From: Epiperipatus broadwayi
Lineage: Eukaryota; Onychophora; Udeonychophora; Euonychophora; Peripatidae
Direction of reading: 5' to 3'
Assembly (NCBI GenBank): GCA_028023455.1
Contig: JAQFVV010000448.1
Span: 436,001 to 500,000, forward strand
Length of the DNA: 64,000 nucleotides
Shown: positions 23,646 through 35,160 of the stretch, in pieces
Position numbering within the stretch: position 1 is the first letter of the stretch
Layout of the letters: each line of letters starts with the position of its first letter
Translations under genes and position numbers: made by a program
Notes under the pieces: model-generated
Told to the model about the DNA's origin: nothing
The model's input: the letters and a program-made list of their open reading frames with translations, nothing else
Databases searched by the model: none

Positions 23646-26625
23646 ATGAGCTGGAACTCACAAAATGTACTTCAAATCCAGTCAAGCCCAAGATTTAGGT
23701 CAGGGACCAGCCTGAATTCGAACCCACTCTCTAAGCGCCAGATCAAGCACCTAATGAATAACATAATAGTGATGGCACATGAGAATTAATTTTAATCAGG
23801 CCGACTAGCAAAGCTGAGCAAAACAATGAGACATTTATTAACTATGACTATATTAAAATATACATAAGCATGGCTGTAATATGTGGAAGCTGTAATATGT
23901 GGAAGTGGAGGAAAAGGAATTCGAACTACTCAAATAAGTTAGACAATAAAATATAGTTTAATATACTGACAAATTATTATACATTTATAAATTAATTATA
24001 TACATTAGTGTGTGCGTGAATGAGCAAGCAGTAGGTGATTACATAGTGTCATTCATGCTATTATTTCTCATATGCTCTTTATTAGCTAAATAATATATTA
24101 CAAATAAACACACATCTTTGGTGGGTCCAATATTAAAATGGCAATCGATTGATAAAAGGATTTAGATAGAATTGCAATTAATGCATTTATATACGGTTCA
24201 GAAACATGGTGACTAACATATATTTCTAGGAGCGTTCCGAAATTCATTATACATATGATAAAACTATTTTCACCCCATTGAGGCCGTGAAAATAAACAAA
24301 ATACATTTGAAAGATTATATTTGAATCTATGACAAAATATTTAATGAAAAATTGTTTTAACAATAGTAAGATGAACGTTTTATTTTTCCCAAGGCATATA
24401 CTCTTAAATAGATAAATAACAAATTACGATGGTGGAATTGTATATGATTGAAATAAACTTAATTAATAAAATAGAAGTAATTGGCATTTATATATATTTT
24501 GAGCAGAGCGCAATTTTAATATTAGAGCATTAAAACTGGGTCATGAAGCAAAAGAAATACTAATACGAATAAGTTTGCGGTGCTGACATTGTGACAAAAG
24601 ATAACAGGAAAACTCGTGCTTCTGGATGAAAACGAAATCTCACACCCCCTTCTTGGGTAGTGCTTAGAGAAAAGTGGATAGGCATGGCATGGCCCAGACT
24701 TTTGCTGGTATAACCGACGCAAGAGGCCTTTTTATCTACGAAGCGAATATGCATAGCGTGTGCCAAACTTACGGGATCACCGCCAGAGGTATTTAATATG
24801 AAATAAATGTGATTCCGGATAGCTCAATTATCTATGGAATGAGATATGAGAAGAAATCTATGGGTTCGAACTTGTCGCAACCCCCAGATTAGAAGACTAG
24901 AAGCACGTAATATATATATACGAAGATCGGCCAAATGTCAGAAACGCAGTAATGATACATGTCGCTAACAACATTGAATAAATTTTACTGCTTTAAAAAT
25001 AAATGACCCTTGTTTGAATATCATAATTTAGACAAAATAATACGCTATGCAGTTATATATATATAGAGAAAGATTTTCCTTAAATAAAATATACGTTAAG
25101 ATTTTGCTTAGTAAAAGAAACATTAAGATTTACCCCCATCCCTTTTCTGCTATTTAAAATAAATAAATCCCACCTTCATTGACTTTACAATAAATGAAAT
25201 ATATATACTTTATTTAATATTTTAAGCATAGACTATTTTAAGAGTATAGAAAAAAAAATAACTAGCAGTTATATAGAAAACAAATAATCGGTCACCTTTT
25301 CAGAAATGAATAAATAATTATAAAATAAATGTTTCAGCTGAGTTCTGGATTTTCCCTGGTAGAAAATCCAGAGTTAAACAAATATATTTTTATAATAAAC
25401 CAACATAAGAGGTTGGTTCGTAAAAACAAACTGGCAAACATATTAATTTATAATGCATTATACATATTTTTAAAGGGGACGTTAATAAAAACTTAATAAT
25501 GGAGATTTACTTGAAAGACAAAAAGGATTTTAGAAATTAAGTTCGCTAGGTTGCTGGGAATTGGCATAATAATAAGCAAGCAGATATATAAATCAAATAA
25601 TAAATACATATAAATAAATGACCGCACCCAAGTTAAGAAAAGTTAAGAGCATATGAGAGAATTAAATTTATATAAATTATTTAAGAGCAAATTACATGTT
25701 ATTTATATATTAAAAAACATATTAATTTAAAAGATAGAAAATTGAACAATACGTTAGAATCTTGATAGCAGGATTTGAAATTAGTGAGACTAGATTCATT
25801 TTCAAATAGTAGCATAAAAGTTACTTTGCACAAATTTACTAAGTCTATTTTCAAAGTACGGCTCATGCATGGCAAATTGAGGATCCAAAATGAATTCTTG
25901 GTGACAGCAAGCTATTAGCATTTTTAAAGTTCTCCATTGGGCCTTTACTTCACTTTTGGGTAGCAGAATATTATGGCCGCGGAAGACGACCCACAAGGGT
26001 CAGGAAAAGCTTTTACTAGATCATCTTGAGATTTCAAAACAGCATAGTCTAGTAGCAATCACTTCTCTCAATATTAGCTAATCTCATATATGATTCAAAA
26101 TTGTCATTTTATACCTTTTCTTTTATCAGTTGTTTTTGAAGATGCAACAGTAAGATAACATCCAAAAATAAATTCAAATCTATTTCCAGATTAGAAATAG
26201 ATTTGACAACATGTTTACACAAAAGAAAATCTTTAATCTACTTAATCCCATTTATTTTGAGTAAAACTTTAATTAAAAAAAAAATACCTCCCTTTAATTA
26301 TTTTTGGACAATTAACAACAGTCCATATTGGATTTTATAATAGTTTAATAAAAAACAATTTAAAAAGAAAAAATTAAAAAAATGACGCACATATTTAAAA
26401 ATCAATATTTTGTTAGTAAGTTTTGCTTCTATATATATATTTGAGTCGCACCTCTCATACTTTAATAAAAAAAGAACTAATTATTAATAATAGAATTAAT
26501 AATCATAAATATTGAAAGTTAAACTATAAATTTAGGCGCTCATTCCAAATATATACATAAAGAATATATATACGACAAAAGGAGCAGGATGGGATATAGG
26601 GGTTTGAATACGGGTTAGTAGGTAG
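23645..26625. mobile_element. About 3 kb foreign insert in gag, unidentified
   Basis: Gag homology stops after FLNEAL (about 23642) and resumes with NIDFETAVAQATLAES (about 26660), so the DNA between them entered after the Gypsy element. It contains tRNA-like promoter boxes (24811-24885; also a B-box-like GGTTCGAAT on the - strand at about 23718-23727), an unexplained - strand frame (25802-25996) and AT-rich filler. I found no convincing terminal repeats, so the exact ends, and whether this is one insertion or several, stay open. Confidence 0.55.
24811..24885 (+). repeat. tRNA-derived SINE head or tRNA pseudogene (tRNA-Lys-like)
   Basis: CCGGATAGCTCAATTATCTA at about 24815 resembles the CCGGATAGCTCAGTCGGTAG start of tRNA-Lys and contains a good A box. 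GGGTTCGAACTT at 24862-24873 is a good B box about 45 nt later, the spacing of a tRNA gene. The anticodon arm does not pair convincingly and the acceptor stem is not restored at the 3' side (TTGTCGCAACCCCC), so this is not a working tRNA. It may be the 5' head of a SINE. Confidence 0.45.
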
Positions 26626-27140
26626 AAACATGAAGCACAATCTTTCAGCTAAGATTGACTGCTTCAATATAGATTTTGAAACAGCTGTAGCTCAAGCCAC
26701 GCTGGCAGAATCTATAGCATTTTCAAGTGAAGCCATTTAAAAAAATAAATTTTACCGTTCAAAAAGTTGAACAGAAGACTGAGTTGGTCAAGCACTCGGT
26801 TAACTCAACAACAACGAGTGATAAGCATTATTATAGGTGTAATGAACCGATGTATGTGCAAACAGAATGTCCACACCTCCATACTGTGTGCTCATTTTGC
26901 AAGCAAGTCGGTCATATAAGAGCTACATATCTAAACTTAAAAAAACAAACAGCCGATATGAGAATGGAAAAACCCATTCCAAAAAACAACAAGGGCAACT
27001 ATAAGAAATATAAACAAGTTGCCAGTATAAATGACATTAAGGACGATCAGTTTGGATTTATACATAGTATTATAATTAATGATACGTCAGTGAGAATGGA
27101 ACTGGACCCAGGGTCTGCAGTATCTATTGTTTCAAAATAA
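26626..27140 (+). pseudogene. gag-pol: Gypsy gag C-terminus, zinc knuckles and protease
   Basis: Reads NIDFETAVAQATLAESIAF (capsid end), then from about 26820 a cysteine/histidine segment with HYYRCNEPMYVQTECPHLHT followed by CSFCKQVGHIRATY, a nucleocapsid zinc-knuckle pair in which one cysteine has been lost. From about 27060 FIHSIIINDTSVRMELDPGS then AVSIVSK matches an aspartic protease with its D-T-G-S changed to D-P-G-S. The open frame 26727-27140 contains the knuckles and protease. Confidence 0.75.
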
Positions 27141-28080
27141 GACCTGGGCTATCATTAATAAAAATAAATATAAGCTGCATTCTAGCAGCAAGACTTTAAT
27201 AGACTATCAGGGCAAGAAAATTAAACTCTTGGGTCAGACAAGAGTTAAAATTAGAGAGTCTAATAAAACTATGTACGTGACCATAGTAATCTATTAGGCT
27301 GTGATTGGTTCAGTCACTTAGGGGTCGCAGTGACAAAAGTCAACCAAGTCACGACGCTTAGTAGGTTAAAGACTGATTACCCTGAAGTGGTAAAAAAGAC
27401 CTAGGTCTGTATTTGGGACAACCAATTCAGTTATCACTGAATAAAGAGATAAAACCAATCAGTTGTTGGACCAGATCACTGCCACTGGCCTTGAGAGCTA
27501 AAGTTGACTCAGTGCTTGAAAGGTGAGAAGCTTAGTCTATTTCATACTCAGAATGGTCCACCCCAATAGTCCCAATCATCAAAGAAAATGATTATGGGCA
27601 GATATGTGGGGATTATTGATGCATGATTAACAAAGCGCTAGCATTGGATAATTATCCACCACCATCAGTTAAGCAAATCCTATCCACACTATCAGGTGGA
27701 AGGGTTTTTTACTAAAATTGGTTTGAAACATGCATACTTGCAGCTACCGGTCGATGATCAGGCAGCAAGAGCATTGTCAATAATAACTTATAAAGGCTTA
27801 TTTAAAATGAACCAGTTGCCTTTTGGTATATTGGTCGCTCCAGTAATATTCCAGAGAGTCATGGATCAACTGGCTGTAGAATACCAGGGGCCCTACCATA
27901 CTTTGATGATTTCTTACTGGTGGCTTGGACTCCAGAGCTACTCTGGAGTCTCCTTGATAAGTTCAAAGCAGCAGGCATAAGAATAAACTTGAATAAGTGC
28001 ATATTCGAAGCCAAAGAACTGGAATTTCTGGGATTTAGGCTAGATGTAAGTAGCATTCATCCTACACAAAAAAACGTTAT
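27141..28080 (+). pseudogene. pol: Gypsy reverse transcriptase (broken)
   Basis: Within 27690-27880 the frame reads GFFTKIGLKHAYLQLPVDDQ (the F.K.DL..AY.Q.P block with the catalytic D changed to G), then LFKMNQLPFGILVAPVIFQR. After a frameshift PYFDDFLLVAWTPELLW gives the Y-x-D-D active site intact, followed by LNKCIFEAKELEFLGFRLDV, the usual thumb-entry motif. Upstream, 27300-27690 carries weaker RT N-terminal similarity with several stops. Confidence 0.85.
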
Positions 28081-28700
28081 GGCAATTTAAAAAGCCAAAA
28101 CACCAAGTAACAAGAAAGAATTACAGTCCCTTTTTGGGACTTGTAAATTACTATGAAGGGTTTTTATACCACAAAAGAGAGGCAGCTGAACCACTATACA
28201 GGCTACTAGATAAAAAAAAACAGTCTGGAAGTGTGACAGCAATCATGATAATGCCTTTGAAAAAATGAAACCTCTTATATCTGAGAAAGTGGTGCTGGCA
28301 CACTTTGACACTGAAAGGGTACTGGTACTGATGTGATGCTTCAACAGTAGGAATAGGTGCAGGGTTGTCCCATAGGAATGATGATGGATCACACTCCGCT
28401 ATCGCCTTTACATCAAAGTGTCTCTTGAAGGCAGAGAAAAATTATGCACAGATTGATAGAGATACTCTGGCCTTAATCAATGGCATTAAAAAATTTCATG
28501 ACTATCTTTGTGGGAGATAATTCATACTGCAAACTGGTCATAGACCCCTATTGGGCATCTTTGCAGCTGAAAAATGAATCCCTCAGCATGCCTCACCACA
28601 GATGCTGAGGTGATTCAACTTCTTGTCAGGATATGAGTTTATGCTACGCTACATTGAGGGAAAACAGATTCCTCATGTAGATGCATTGTCGTTTGCCTGC
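28081..28700 (+). pseudogene. pol: Gypsy RNase H (broken)
   Basis: After the connection domain, SEKVVLAHFDTERVLVL is followed, after a frame change, by CDASTVGIGAGLSHRNDDGS, FTSKCLLKAEKNYAQIDRDT and LALINGIKKFHDYLCGR, then TGHRPLLGIF and FMLRYIEGKQIPHVDALS. These are the DAS.., E.NY.q...E/D.LA and T.H..L motifs of Gypsy RNase H in order. Several stops interrupt the reading. Confidence 0.85.
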
Positions 28701-29675
28701 AGAGTCTGCAGACAGGCTGATCACTGCAGGTCAGTCAGTTAACATGATTGATTTGGGGACAAATACATCACTGAACAGTAAATCAGTGGCTAAGTGGACC
28801 ACAAATGACCTTGGGTTCCAAAGAATTAAAAAAAATGGATCCAACAGGGGTGGCCAAATAAAAAACCAGAGGAGTTGCATCCAGCCTACTGGATCCGATG
28901 ACTGGAGCTCTCAATTGAAAAGGGCTGTATTATCTGGGGATCCAGAGTAGTGATCCCCCCAGCTGTATGATCCCAAGTGCTCAACCTGTTATATAATGGG
29001 CATCCAGGGATAGTCCGGATGAAGATGCTCGCAAGGGCAAACATATGGTGGCCAACTTTGGACACAGAGATTGTCTAAAGTCCACCACTGCTGGCATTGC
29101 AAAGTGAATCAGAACATGTCAGCAAAGGGCCCTGGACTAAACTCCATGTGGACCATGCTGGCCCATGGAAAGGCGAACTACTATTAGTAGTAGTTGATTA
29201 ATATTTTAAATGGCTGGAGGTAGTGGGAAGTTCCATCACTCCAGACCACTGCAACAATAGAAGCTTTTAGGAGGCTATTTGCTACCCATGGCCTTCCTAG
29301 AATGATAGTCTCAGATAATGGCACAGCATTTGCTGCAGTAGCCTTTAAAAACTTTTGTGACAATAATGGCATTGAGCTAGTCTTCAGCCCACCATTTCAC
29401 CCCGAAAGCAATGACCAGGCTGAGAGATTGGTTCAAGAGACCAGATTGGTTCAAGAGACCAAAAAATTGCTCACAAAGATCAACACAGGGAGCTGGAACA
29501 CCTGTATTGCCAGAATGTTGTTATCACAGCACTCTACACCGAGTACTGCAACCGGAAAAACTCCAGCTGAACTACTTTGTAATAGAACTTTACAAACTAA
29601 CTTGTCAGCTCTGAAACATGAGCCAAATGATGAAAAACAAGGAAAGGACAATATCCTAGTTACAAATAGAGACTA
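28701..29675 (+). pseudogene. pol: Gypsy integrase (broken)
   Basis: Contains the HVDHAGPW block of the catalytic core (first acidic residue) at about 29150, then MIVSDNGTAFAAVAFKNFCD (second acidic residue) from 29302, GIELVFSPPFHPESNDQAER (third acidic residue in the ..N.QAER.VQ motif), and ARMLLSQHSTPSTATGKTPA. A small in-frame tandem repeat, RLVQETRLVQET, comes from an 18-bp duplication near 29430-29465. The longest uninterrupted piece is 29302-29676. The N-terminal zinc-binding part (28990-29110) is only partly legible. Confidence 0.85.
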
Positions 29676-29977
29676 ATGTGCTATGCAGAATGTATAGTGG
29701 ATTCGTTAAATGGATCCCAGCAGTCGTAATCCAACAAAAAGGACTCCACACTATTTTAGTTGAAACAGCAGATGGGTGTCAACATCATCGCCATCAAAAT
29801 CAACTTAGACTGGATTATACTGATGCAGCCACAAAGAATGAAACTCAAGAGACATGCAGTGCCAGCAAAGAGGACCAACAAACCGAAGACGGCATCAAAC
29901 CAGAACCAGCACCGAAGTGTATTAGTCGTTTTCCAGCGCACCTGCATGACTATGTTCTCTAGGGCTAAATTTTAGCC
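29676..29977 (+). pseudogene. pol: Gypsy Pol C-terminal tail
   Basis: Continues the integrase in shifted frames: FVKWIPAVVIQQKGLHTILV (the small barrel usual at the integrase C-terminus, of the type W.P.V/I......TY.V) and a polar tail. It ends just before the polypurine tract. No envelope-like frame follows. Confidence 0.6.
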
Positions 29978-29988
29978 AGAGGGAGGGA
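29978..29988 (+). promoter_or_regulatory. Polypurine tract of the Gypsy element
   Basis: AGAGGGAGGGA lies directly before the TG that starts the 3' LTR. This is the expected site and composition for priming of plus-strand DNA synthesis. It fixes the left edge of the 3' LTR at 29989. Confidence 0.85.
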
Positions 29989-30615
29989 TGTTATAATCCT
30001 CCCCTCTCTCAGAAGTGGACTATTCCTGATTCCTCCTTATCTGATTGGATTAAGCATTATTTGTCGCAGGCCAATAGGCTGATGTATAGCTAAAACATAG
30101 CCAATGATTATTACAGGCCAATAAGCAACGATGCCTGCTGAATCCAAGTGTTTTCAGTAAGGTCAGGGATCTGGCTATAAATAGTCGGCCTTTTGTGAGA
30201 ATCAGGGAAGGAAGTCTATCTAACCTGAAAAGACTATACACATTCTCCCAGGGAAGCCCTGCTAACCTGAACAGCAATCAGCATTCCCATTAATAGCAAT
30301 CTGCTATTTTTCTACGCAGCTAGGCAAGTCCACAGAGGGACCAGACACTGCTAAGACTACTGTTGACTCGAGGCAAGCTGTCTTGTACAACCGGAAGAGT
30401 CATTCTCTCTACCTGCGGGGCAAGCTATCAGGTGTGGCTGGAAGCAGTAGAACCACAAGACTCAGATTCAATAGTTCCAGTATAACTATTGTTATTGTAT
30501 ATATATACTGCATAATTTATTGTATGTAGTTATGAATAATAAATATATTAATTGTAATACTGGTATTAGTATTGATTTCTGTAGGTTGGGTCTGTAACCC
30601 ATACCACACACAACG
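29989..30615 (+). repeat. 3' LTR of the Gypsy element
   Basis: Second long terminal repeat, matched to 22022-22623. It keeps the CTATAAATAG box and the ends TGTTATAATCC and ACACAAC. It is followed by GGAATG, the copy of the target site. Relative to the 5' LTR it has a roughly 25-bp longer segment (AGCAATCAGCATTCCC region). Confidence 0.92.
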
Positions 30616-32400
30616 GAATGATTAGCAAAGGTAATAAGGCAATCTGTGTTTTATGTTCCAGAACAGTCATATTGAGAAATATAATCGGTTATACAGCATT
30701 ATGAGCCCACAAAATCATAAATTGCTCTTTGAAAAAAGTTAAGATGAACAAAAGGAATATATTGCATGAGCACTTAAAAATATAAATATTCAATCAACAT
30801 CTTTAATGAAATTTACTGAAAATTGTTCAAATATAACTGCTGCTAGTTTTTTTGTCTCAAATGTAGTTGCCAAACACGGGATATCTTTTAAGATGGGAAA
30901 TATATGAAAAAAGTATGGATGAAATATGCATCAATAAAACACACAAAAAAAATATTCAGAGAATAAAAGATTTACCATTGTCTAGAAATATAGTTAAAGA
31001 AAAAATCATGCAAATGGCCAACAACATATCTTATTAACAAAAAAAGAGATAAAATCTTCTAGTTTAATTTCTTTCTGCCTTGATGAAAGTATGGACACAA
31101 ATGGATCAGCTTGTTTGGCTATTTTTATTCATTATTGCATTGTGAATAATATAAAGAAGAATTGATTAGTTTTACCTCATTACTAACAACAACAAAGGGA
31201 ATAAATAATTTGCAACAAAGTTTTAAATGTTACTCGCTGAAAAAGATATAGATATTGTCAAAATTGTATCAGTAACTATTGCTGGAAGTATGACTGGAAC
31301 AGTGGTTTTCTCAGTTTATTTACTGACGATATCGGATATTCAGTTTTGGGTTTTTATTAAATTATGCAGATTTTATGCAAGGGCCAGCTTTAAACCACTG
31401 AATGATGTTATGAACATTGTGACTAAATTAGTCAATTTTATATCTGCACCTGCTCTTAAGTAAACGAAAATATCTGAAGAACTTTTTCTTGAATTAACCA
31501 ATTAACCATCGAACTTTGTTGTACATAAGTAAACCAGGGTATACTGACTTCACCTCATTCATCTTTGAAGAACTTTTTCTTGAATTAACCAATTAACCAT
31601 CGAACTTTGTTGTACATAAGTAAACCAGGGTATACTGACTTCACCTCATTCAATATATTTAAAGATTCATTGAGTGTTTAGATGAAGTTAGACTTTTTTT
31701 ATGTAACAAGAAAATCATTGAAAAAATATAATTAATGGATGTTGAATGGCTTTTGAAATTAATGTTTTTACTGATATGTCTTATCATGTTTGATTTGATC
31801 AAAGCGTTTGAAGCTAAATTACAAATTTTTAACTGTGAAATTATTTCTTTCATTTTTACATGTAAAAAAATTCTTGACTGAGAATCTCATGAGAAGCTAG
31901 ATCAGTAAAATTGAATTTTCTTCAAGATTTACACAGTTCAGACAATTTGCAGAAACATTAAAATTTATTTTATAGTCAGACATGATATCAATGAATAATC
32001 TCAATATAAAATTTTTCCAATAGCTTAATTTGAAAGATATGGAAATACAATTAGTCAATTTCAATTCAGTTCTACATGGAAAAAAAAAAAATTGTCAATT
32101 TGAGATATGAGTCAAAGACAATTTAAAATGATCGATTGTTGGACTTCTTTAAAAAGACTGCTAAAAAGAAGCCATTGATAGCCTGGAATGATATTCCTAA
32201 AACATTTAATTATATTATCAATTCTCTCCTCTACATATGCATGTGAGTCAAAATGAACTTAATTGAAGATAGTTCAAAGGATAGAATGACAGATGAATCT
32301 ATTTCAGCAGCTTGTACATTATTAAAAGTAAATAAAATATGAACCAGATATAAAACATTTGGTATCTAATGTACAACAGCAAAAATCTTATTAAATAATA
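30616..32400 (+). pseudogene. hAT-family transposase relic (ZBED-like), interrupted by the Gypsy element
   Basis: In drifting frames the + strand gives GNKAICVLCSRTVILRNIIG (BED-finger-like C..C), AGTTTT.. region SFFVSNVVAKHGISFKMG, SSLISFCLDESMDTNGSACLAIFI (the LDEStD...aQLaiFiR block), VSVTIAGSMTG (position of the D-G-A motif) and PLNDVMNIVTKLVNFISAPA (the ..D.V.KIVNFIrA.aL motif). The order and spacing fit hAT transposases of the ZBED5/GTF2IRD2-like group. Many stops show that it is dead. The Gypsy target duplication lies at its N-terminal side, and a possible continuation precedes 22022. A 91-bp tandem duplication lies inside. Confidence 0.7.
31476..31652. repeat. 91-bp tandem duplication in the hAT relic
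   Basis: GAAGAACTTTTTCTTGAATT through ..TACTGACTTCACCTCATTCA occurs at 31476 and again at 31567 with period 91 and essentially no mismatches, although the surrounding coding relic is old. It is therefore a recent local duplication, a third example in this window after those at 11.5 and 21.0 kb. Confidence 0.88.
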
Positions 32401-33340
32401 TAGATTGATGTTGATTTTATATGCTTATTTTCAAAATTTTGTTTTAATTACCATTAATTTTTTACTACTAAATTTCACTCAACTTGTGCTCTTCTAAATA
32501 AATACCATTCACTTGTATTTAGTTTATTTAGAAATTTTGTTTAATTATTATTATTATTATTAAGAATTTTATAAAGTTATGAAATTTGGAAATAAATGAA
32601 TTATTATTGGTATTATTATTATTTTGTTATTTTATGAACTTTTAAAAATTTTCAATAATTAAGTTGTTTATATTTTGATGTAATAACAGTATGGCACGCC
32701 AATCATTTAATAAACATTTTTTGGAAATTTTTGACACATGCACATAAAAAGATTTGCCATCTCATCTAGAGAATGTTATTACTTTTTTTAAAATTAAAAT
32801 GACTTACTTTCTAAACAATCTTTTAAGTTTGACTTGAAATAAATAACATTATGAATTTTTATTTTAAAAAATATATGCAAAATAAGGCAGATGACTAATT
32901 ATTATTATTATTTTATCTATTTGATTATAAAATATAATGCAGAACACTAAATAATTAATATCTGAGCAAAACATTTATGAGTTATTTAATAAATAGATAG
33001 TTATTGTATATATTCTGATAATCATTTTAATAATTGACATCAACTTAAATTTAAATGTAAAGAATTGAATCTGGTTAATAATGCACCATTGGAAACTAAA
33101 GAATGTTCCAGAATAATTTTAAATCTTTTAGGAGATATCATTCCAATATTTTAATCAATAAAAAAATACTTAATGCAAAAAAAATGTAACGATTTCAAGA
33201 AATAATCTAATGATAATTATGGTTATATTATACAGTATGTAAAATATACATGTAATTTTTATTATTATGGATTGGCCATTTTATTAGTATTTTATGTAAA
33301 AAAAAATTATAAATACTAATAAAATAATCAACCACTGATA
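32401..33340. other. AT-rich intron, TAA/TTA microsatellites
   Basis: Contains short (ATT)n tracts at about 32548-32563, 32610-32628 and 32900-32913. No gene or mobile element was recognised. Confidence 0.5.
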
Positions 33341-33384
33341 ATTTGGACAGTAAAATATAATCAATTTTATAAATATTCAAAAAT

Positions 33385-33940
33385 ATAAAATGTTCATAGC
33401 TAAATTAGTCAATAATAATAAAAAAATACATTAAATTCAGTAATAAAAAATTAACCAAAAATTTAAAATCAAAATTTTCATAATCATTAGTTTCATTAAG
33501 ACAGACTTCTCAAGTGCAAAGAAGCACAACATAAATATATATTAAAATAATTTCCCATAATTCGCATTTACATTCATTTATTTTTAATATCAAAAGAACT
33601 CTTGAAAAAGATAATAGATAGCTTCAGAATAATTTTCAATAATAAAGATTTTTTAAAAATTTTTCTTTCATAGAGAAGAATTAAAGAATATTTATAATTG
33701 AAAATGTATTATACTGAAGATATTAACTTATTGAGAGGTGATATTAAAGGTAAATCAAATATAATTGAGAATTATGGAAATTATTTTAGTATATATTTGT
33801 GTTCTTTTGCACTTGAGAAATTTGCTTTGCAGTTAAACCTGTAGTTGTGAAAATTTTAATTTTAAATTTTTGACAATTTTTTTATTATTTCTGAATTTGA
33901 TATAATTTGTTTATAAATATTCAGCTATATTTAGTAGAGT
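33385..33940. repeat. Large imperfect fold-back (arms about 250 bp)
   Basis: Left-arm blocks AAAAATTTAAAATCAAAATTTTCA, CTCAAGTGCAAAGAAGCACAA, TAAAATAATTTCCCATAATTC and TTTTTAATATCA appear in reverse complement, in mirror order, from about 33940 down to 33690. For example, TTTGTGTTCTTTTGCACTTGAG at about 33800 pairs with the left CTCAAGTGCAAAGAAGCACAA. The spacer is about 50 bp. Identity is lower than in the 10.4 kb repeat. It could be a fold-back transposon or an old inverted duplication. Confidence 0.65.
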
Positions 33941-34912
33941 CCTTTAGTCTGTTACTCATTTCACATGGAATTCAAATCTTGAATAAAGCTCAGGATTTTA
34001 TTACATCTAATACTGGGTGTCTAGTTATTATTATTTGGAGGGTAAAATAAAAAGAAAAATATTCAATAAGCAATGGATAACTAAGCTAACGAGTGCATTA
34101 CTTTTCCAGCATTCTTCAGTCCTTGTTGAGAAGTCCAAGAAAGATTTGTACACTGTTATAGATTGTTTAAGGCTATTGTTTTATTTTTGTTATAACCAAA
34201 TTGTTAAAGGATTTAAAATTGCAGTGATAGTAAGTTAAGATGACCATACATACTGATTTTTTCAGTATAGTATTGGTTTTCTGGTCATTGGTTCTGGTTA
34301 GTTGTGAAATGTAACCAGTACACTTTAGGAAATTATAAATACTTTTGTACCTTTTTTTTATTAAAACTGTTTTGTTCTAATGCTACACTTGATTCTTTTG
34401 TTGTATTTTCTTAACTAAAGACAAAAATAAGATAAGCATACTCTGTAATATTTTTTCAACTTATATTCTATGATAGCGATTATACGATCAAGATTATGTT
34501 TGAAATGAAGTTTTTAAAATTTTATTTCACTTGTTCTGAAATTATGTTAGTCAAAAGCAGGGCATGTTCATTATGGGAAAAAAAGTTTTAAAAGTCTCTT
34601 TATATGTATAGACTTACTTTGATTTTTCCAGTGCTTCATTGGAAAAAAATAAATAATTTTAGTAACTGAACTATTCATATCTACATCTATGCAATATGGG
34701 CATGTTATTTTTGAAGTACTTTAGTATAATCACTTTAATAAATTTAAATCTAATTAAGATATTAATTATTCTTAACTTAGCTAGTGTGAAATATCAGTTC
34801 ATTGTGAACTTTTTATCATTGAAATCAAAAAAGAAAAATGAAATAGATATTCTGAAATCAATAAATTCTTTTTTAATGTGTTACATGTGGATTTTGAAAA
34901 AATAATAGCAAT

Positions 34913-35160
34913 ACTAAAATAATGACTCCTCCCTCTCCATTATACTATGATTATGCTGAGATTTCTGCAATAGTCAATTTGAATACTGTAAATATATTTT
35001 TACTACTATATGTAATATACATAAAAAAAATATCAAAATAATGACCACCCTATCCCCTATTACACTATGACTATGCTAATGAGTCTAGTATAGTAGCCAA
35101 TTTGAATATTATAATAATATTTTTACTACTATTTATAATATACAAATTTTATAAAACTGA
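34913..35160. repeat. Diverged tandem duplication, about 122-bp period
   Basis: TAAAATAATGACTCCTCCCTCTCC...ACTATGATTATGCT...CAATTTGAATA...ATATTTTTACTACTAT at 34913 recurs from about 35035 as AAAATAATGACCACCCTATCCCC...ACTATGACTATGCT...CAATTTGAATA...ATATTTTTACTACTAT. Roughly 15% divergence by eye makes it older than the perfect duplications elsewhere in the window. Confidence 0.7.

Larger units (their letters stand above)
22022..30615 (+). mobile_element. Gypsy-type LTR retrotransposon with nested insert, inactivated
   Basis: The element is bounded by two LTRs (22022-22623 and 29989-30615) that begin TGTTATAATCC and end ..ACACAAC(A). Target-site duplication: GGAATG precedes the 5' LTR and follows the 3' LTR; GAATG is the strict 5-bp form if the last LTR base has mutated A to G. 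A PBS-like TGGCACAGTCACACAAAAG follows the 5' LTR, and a polypurine tract (29978-29988) directly precedes the 3' LTR. Internal order on the + strand is leader, gag, zinc knuckle, protease, RT, RNase H, integrase, the order of Gypsy elements (Pol with integrase last). Frameshifts and stops break every domain, and about 3 kb of unrelated sequence interrupts gag. No envelope gene was seen. Confidence 0.9.
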
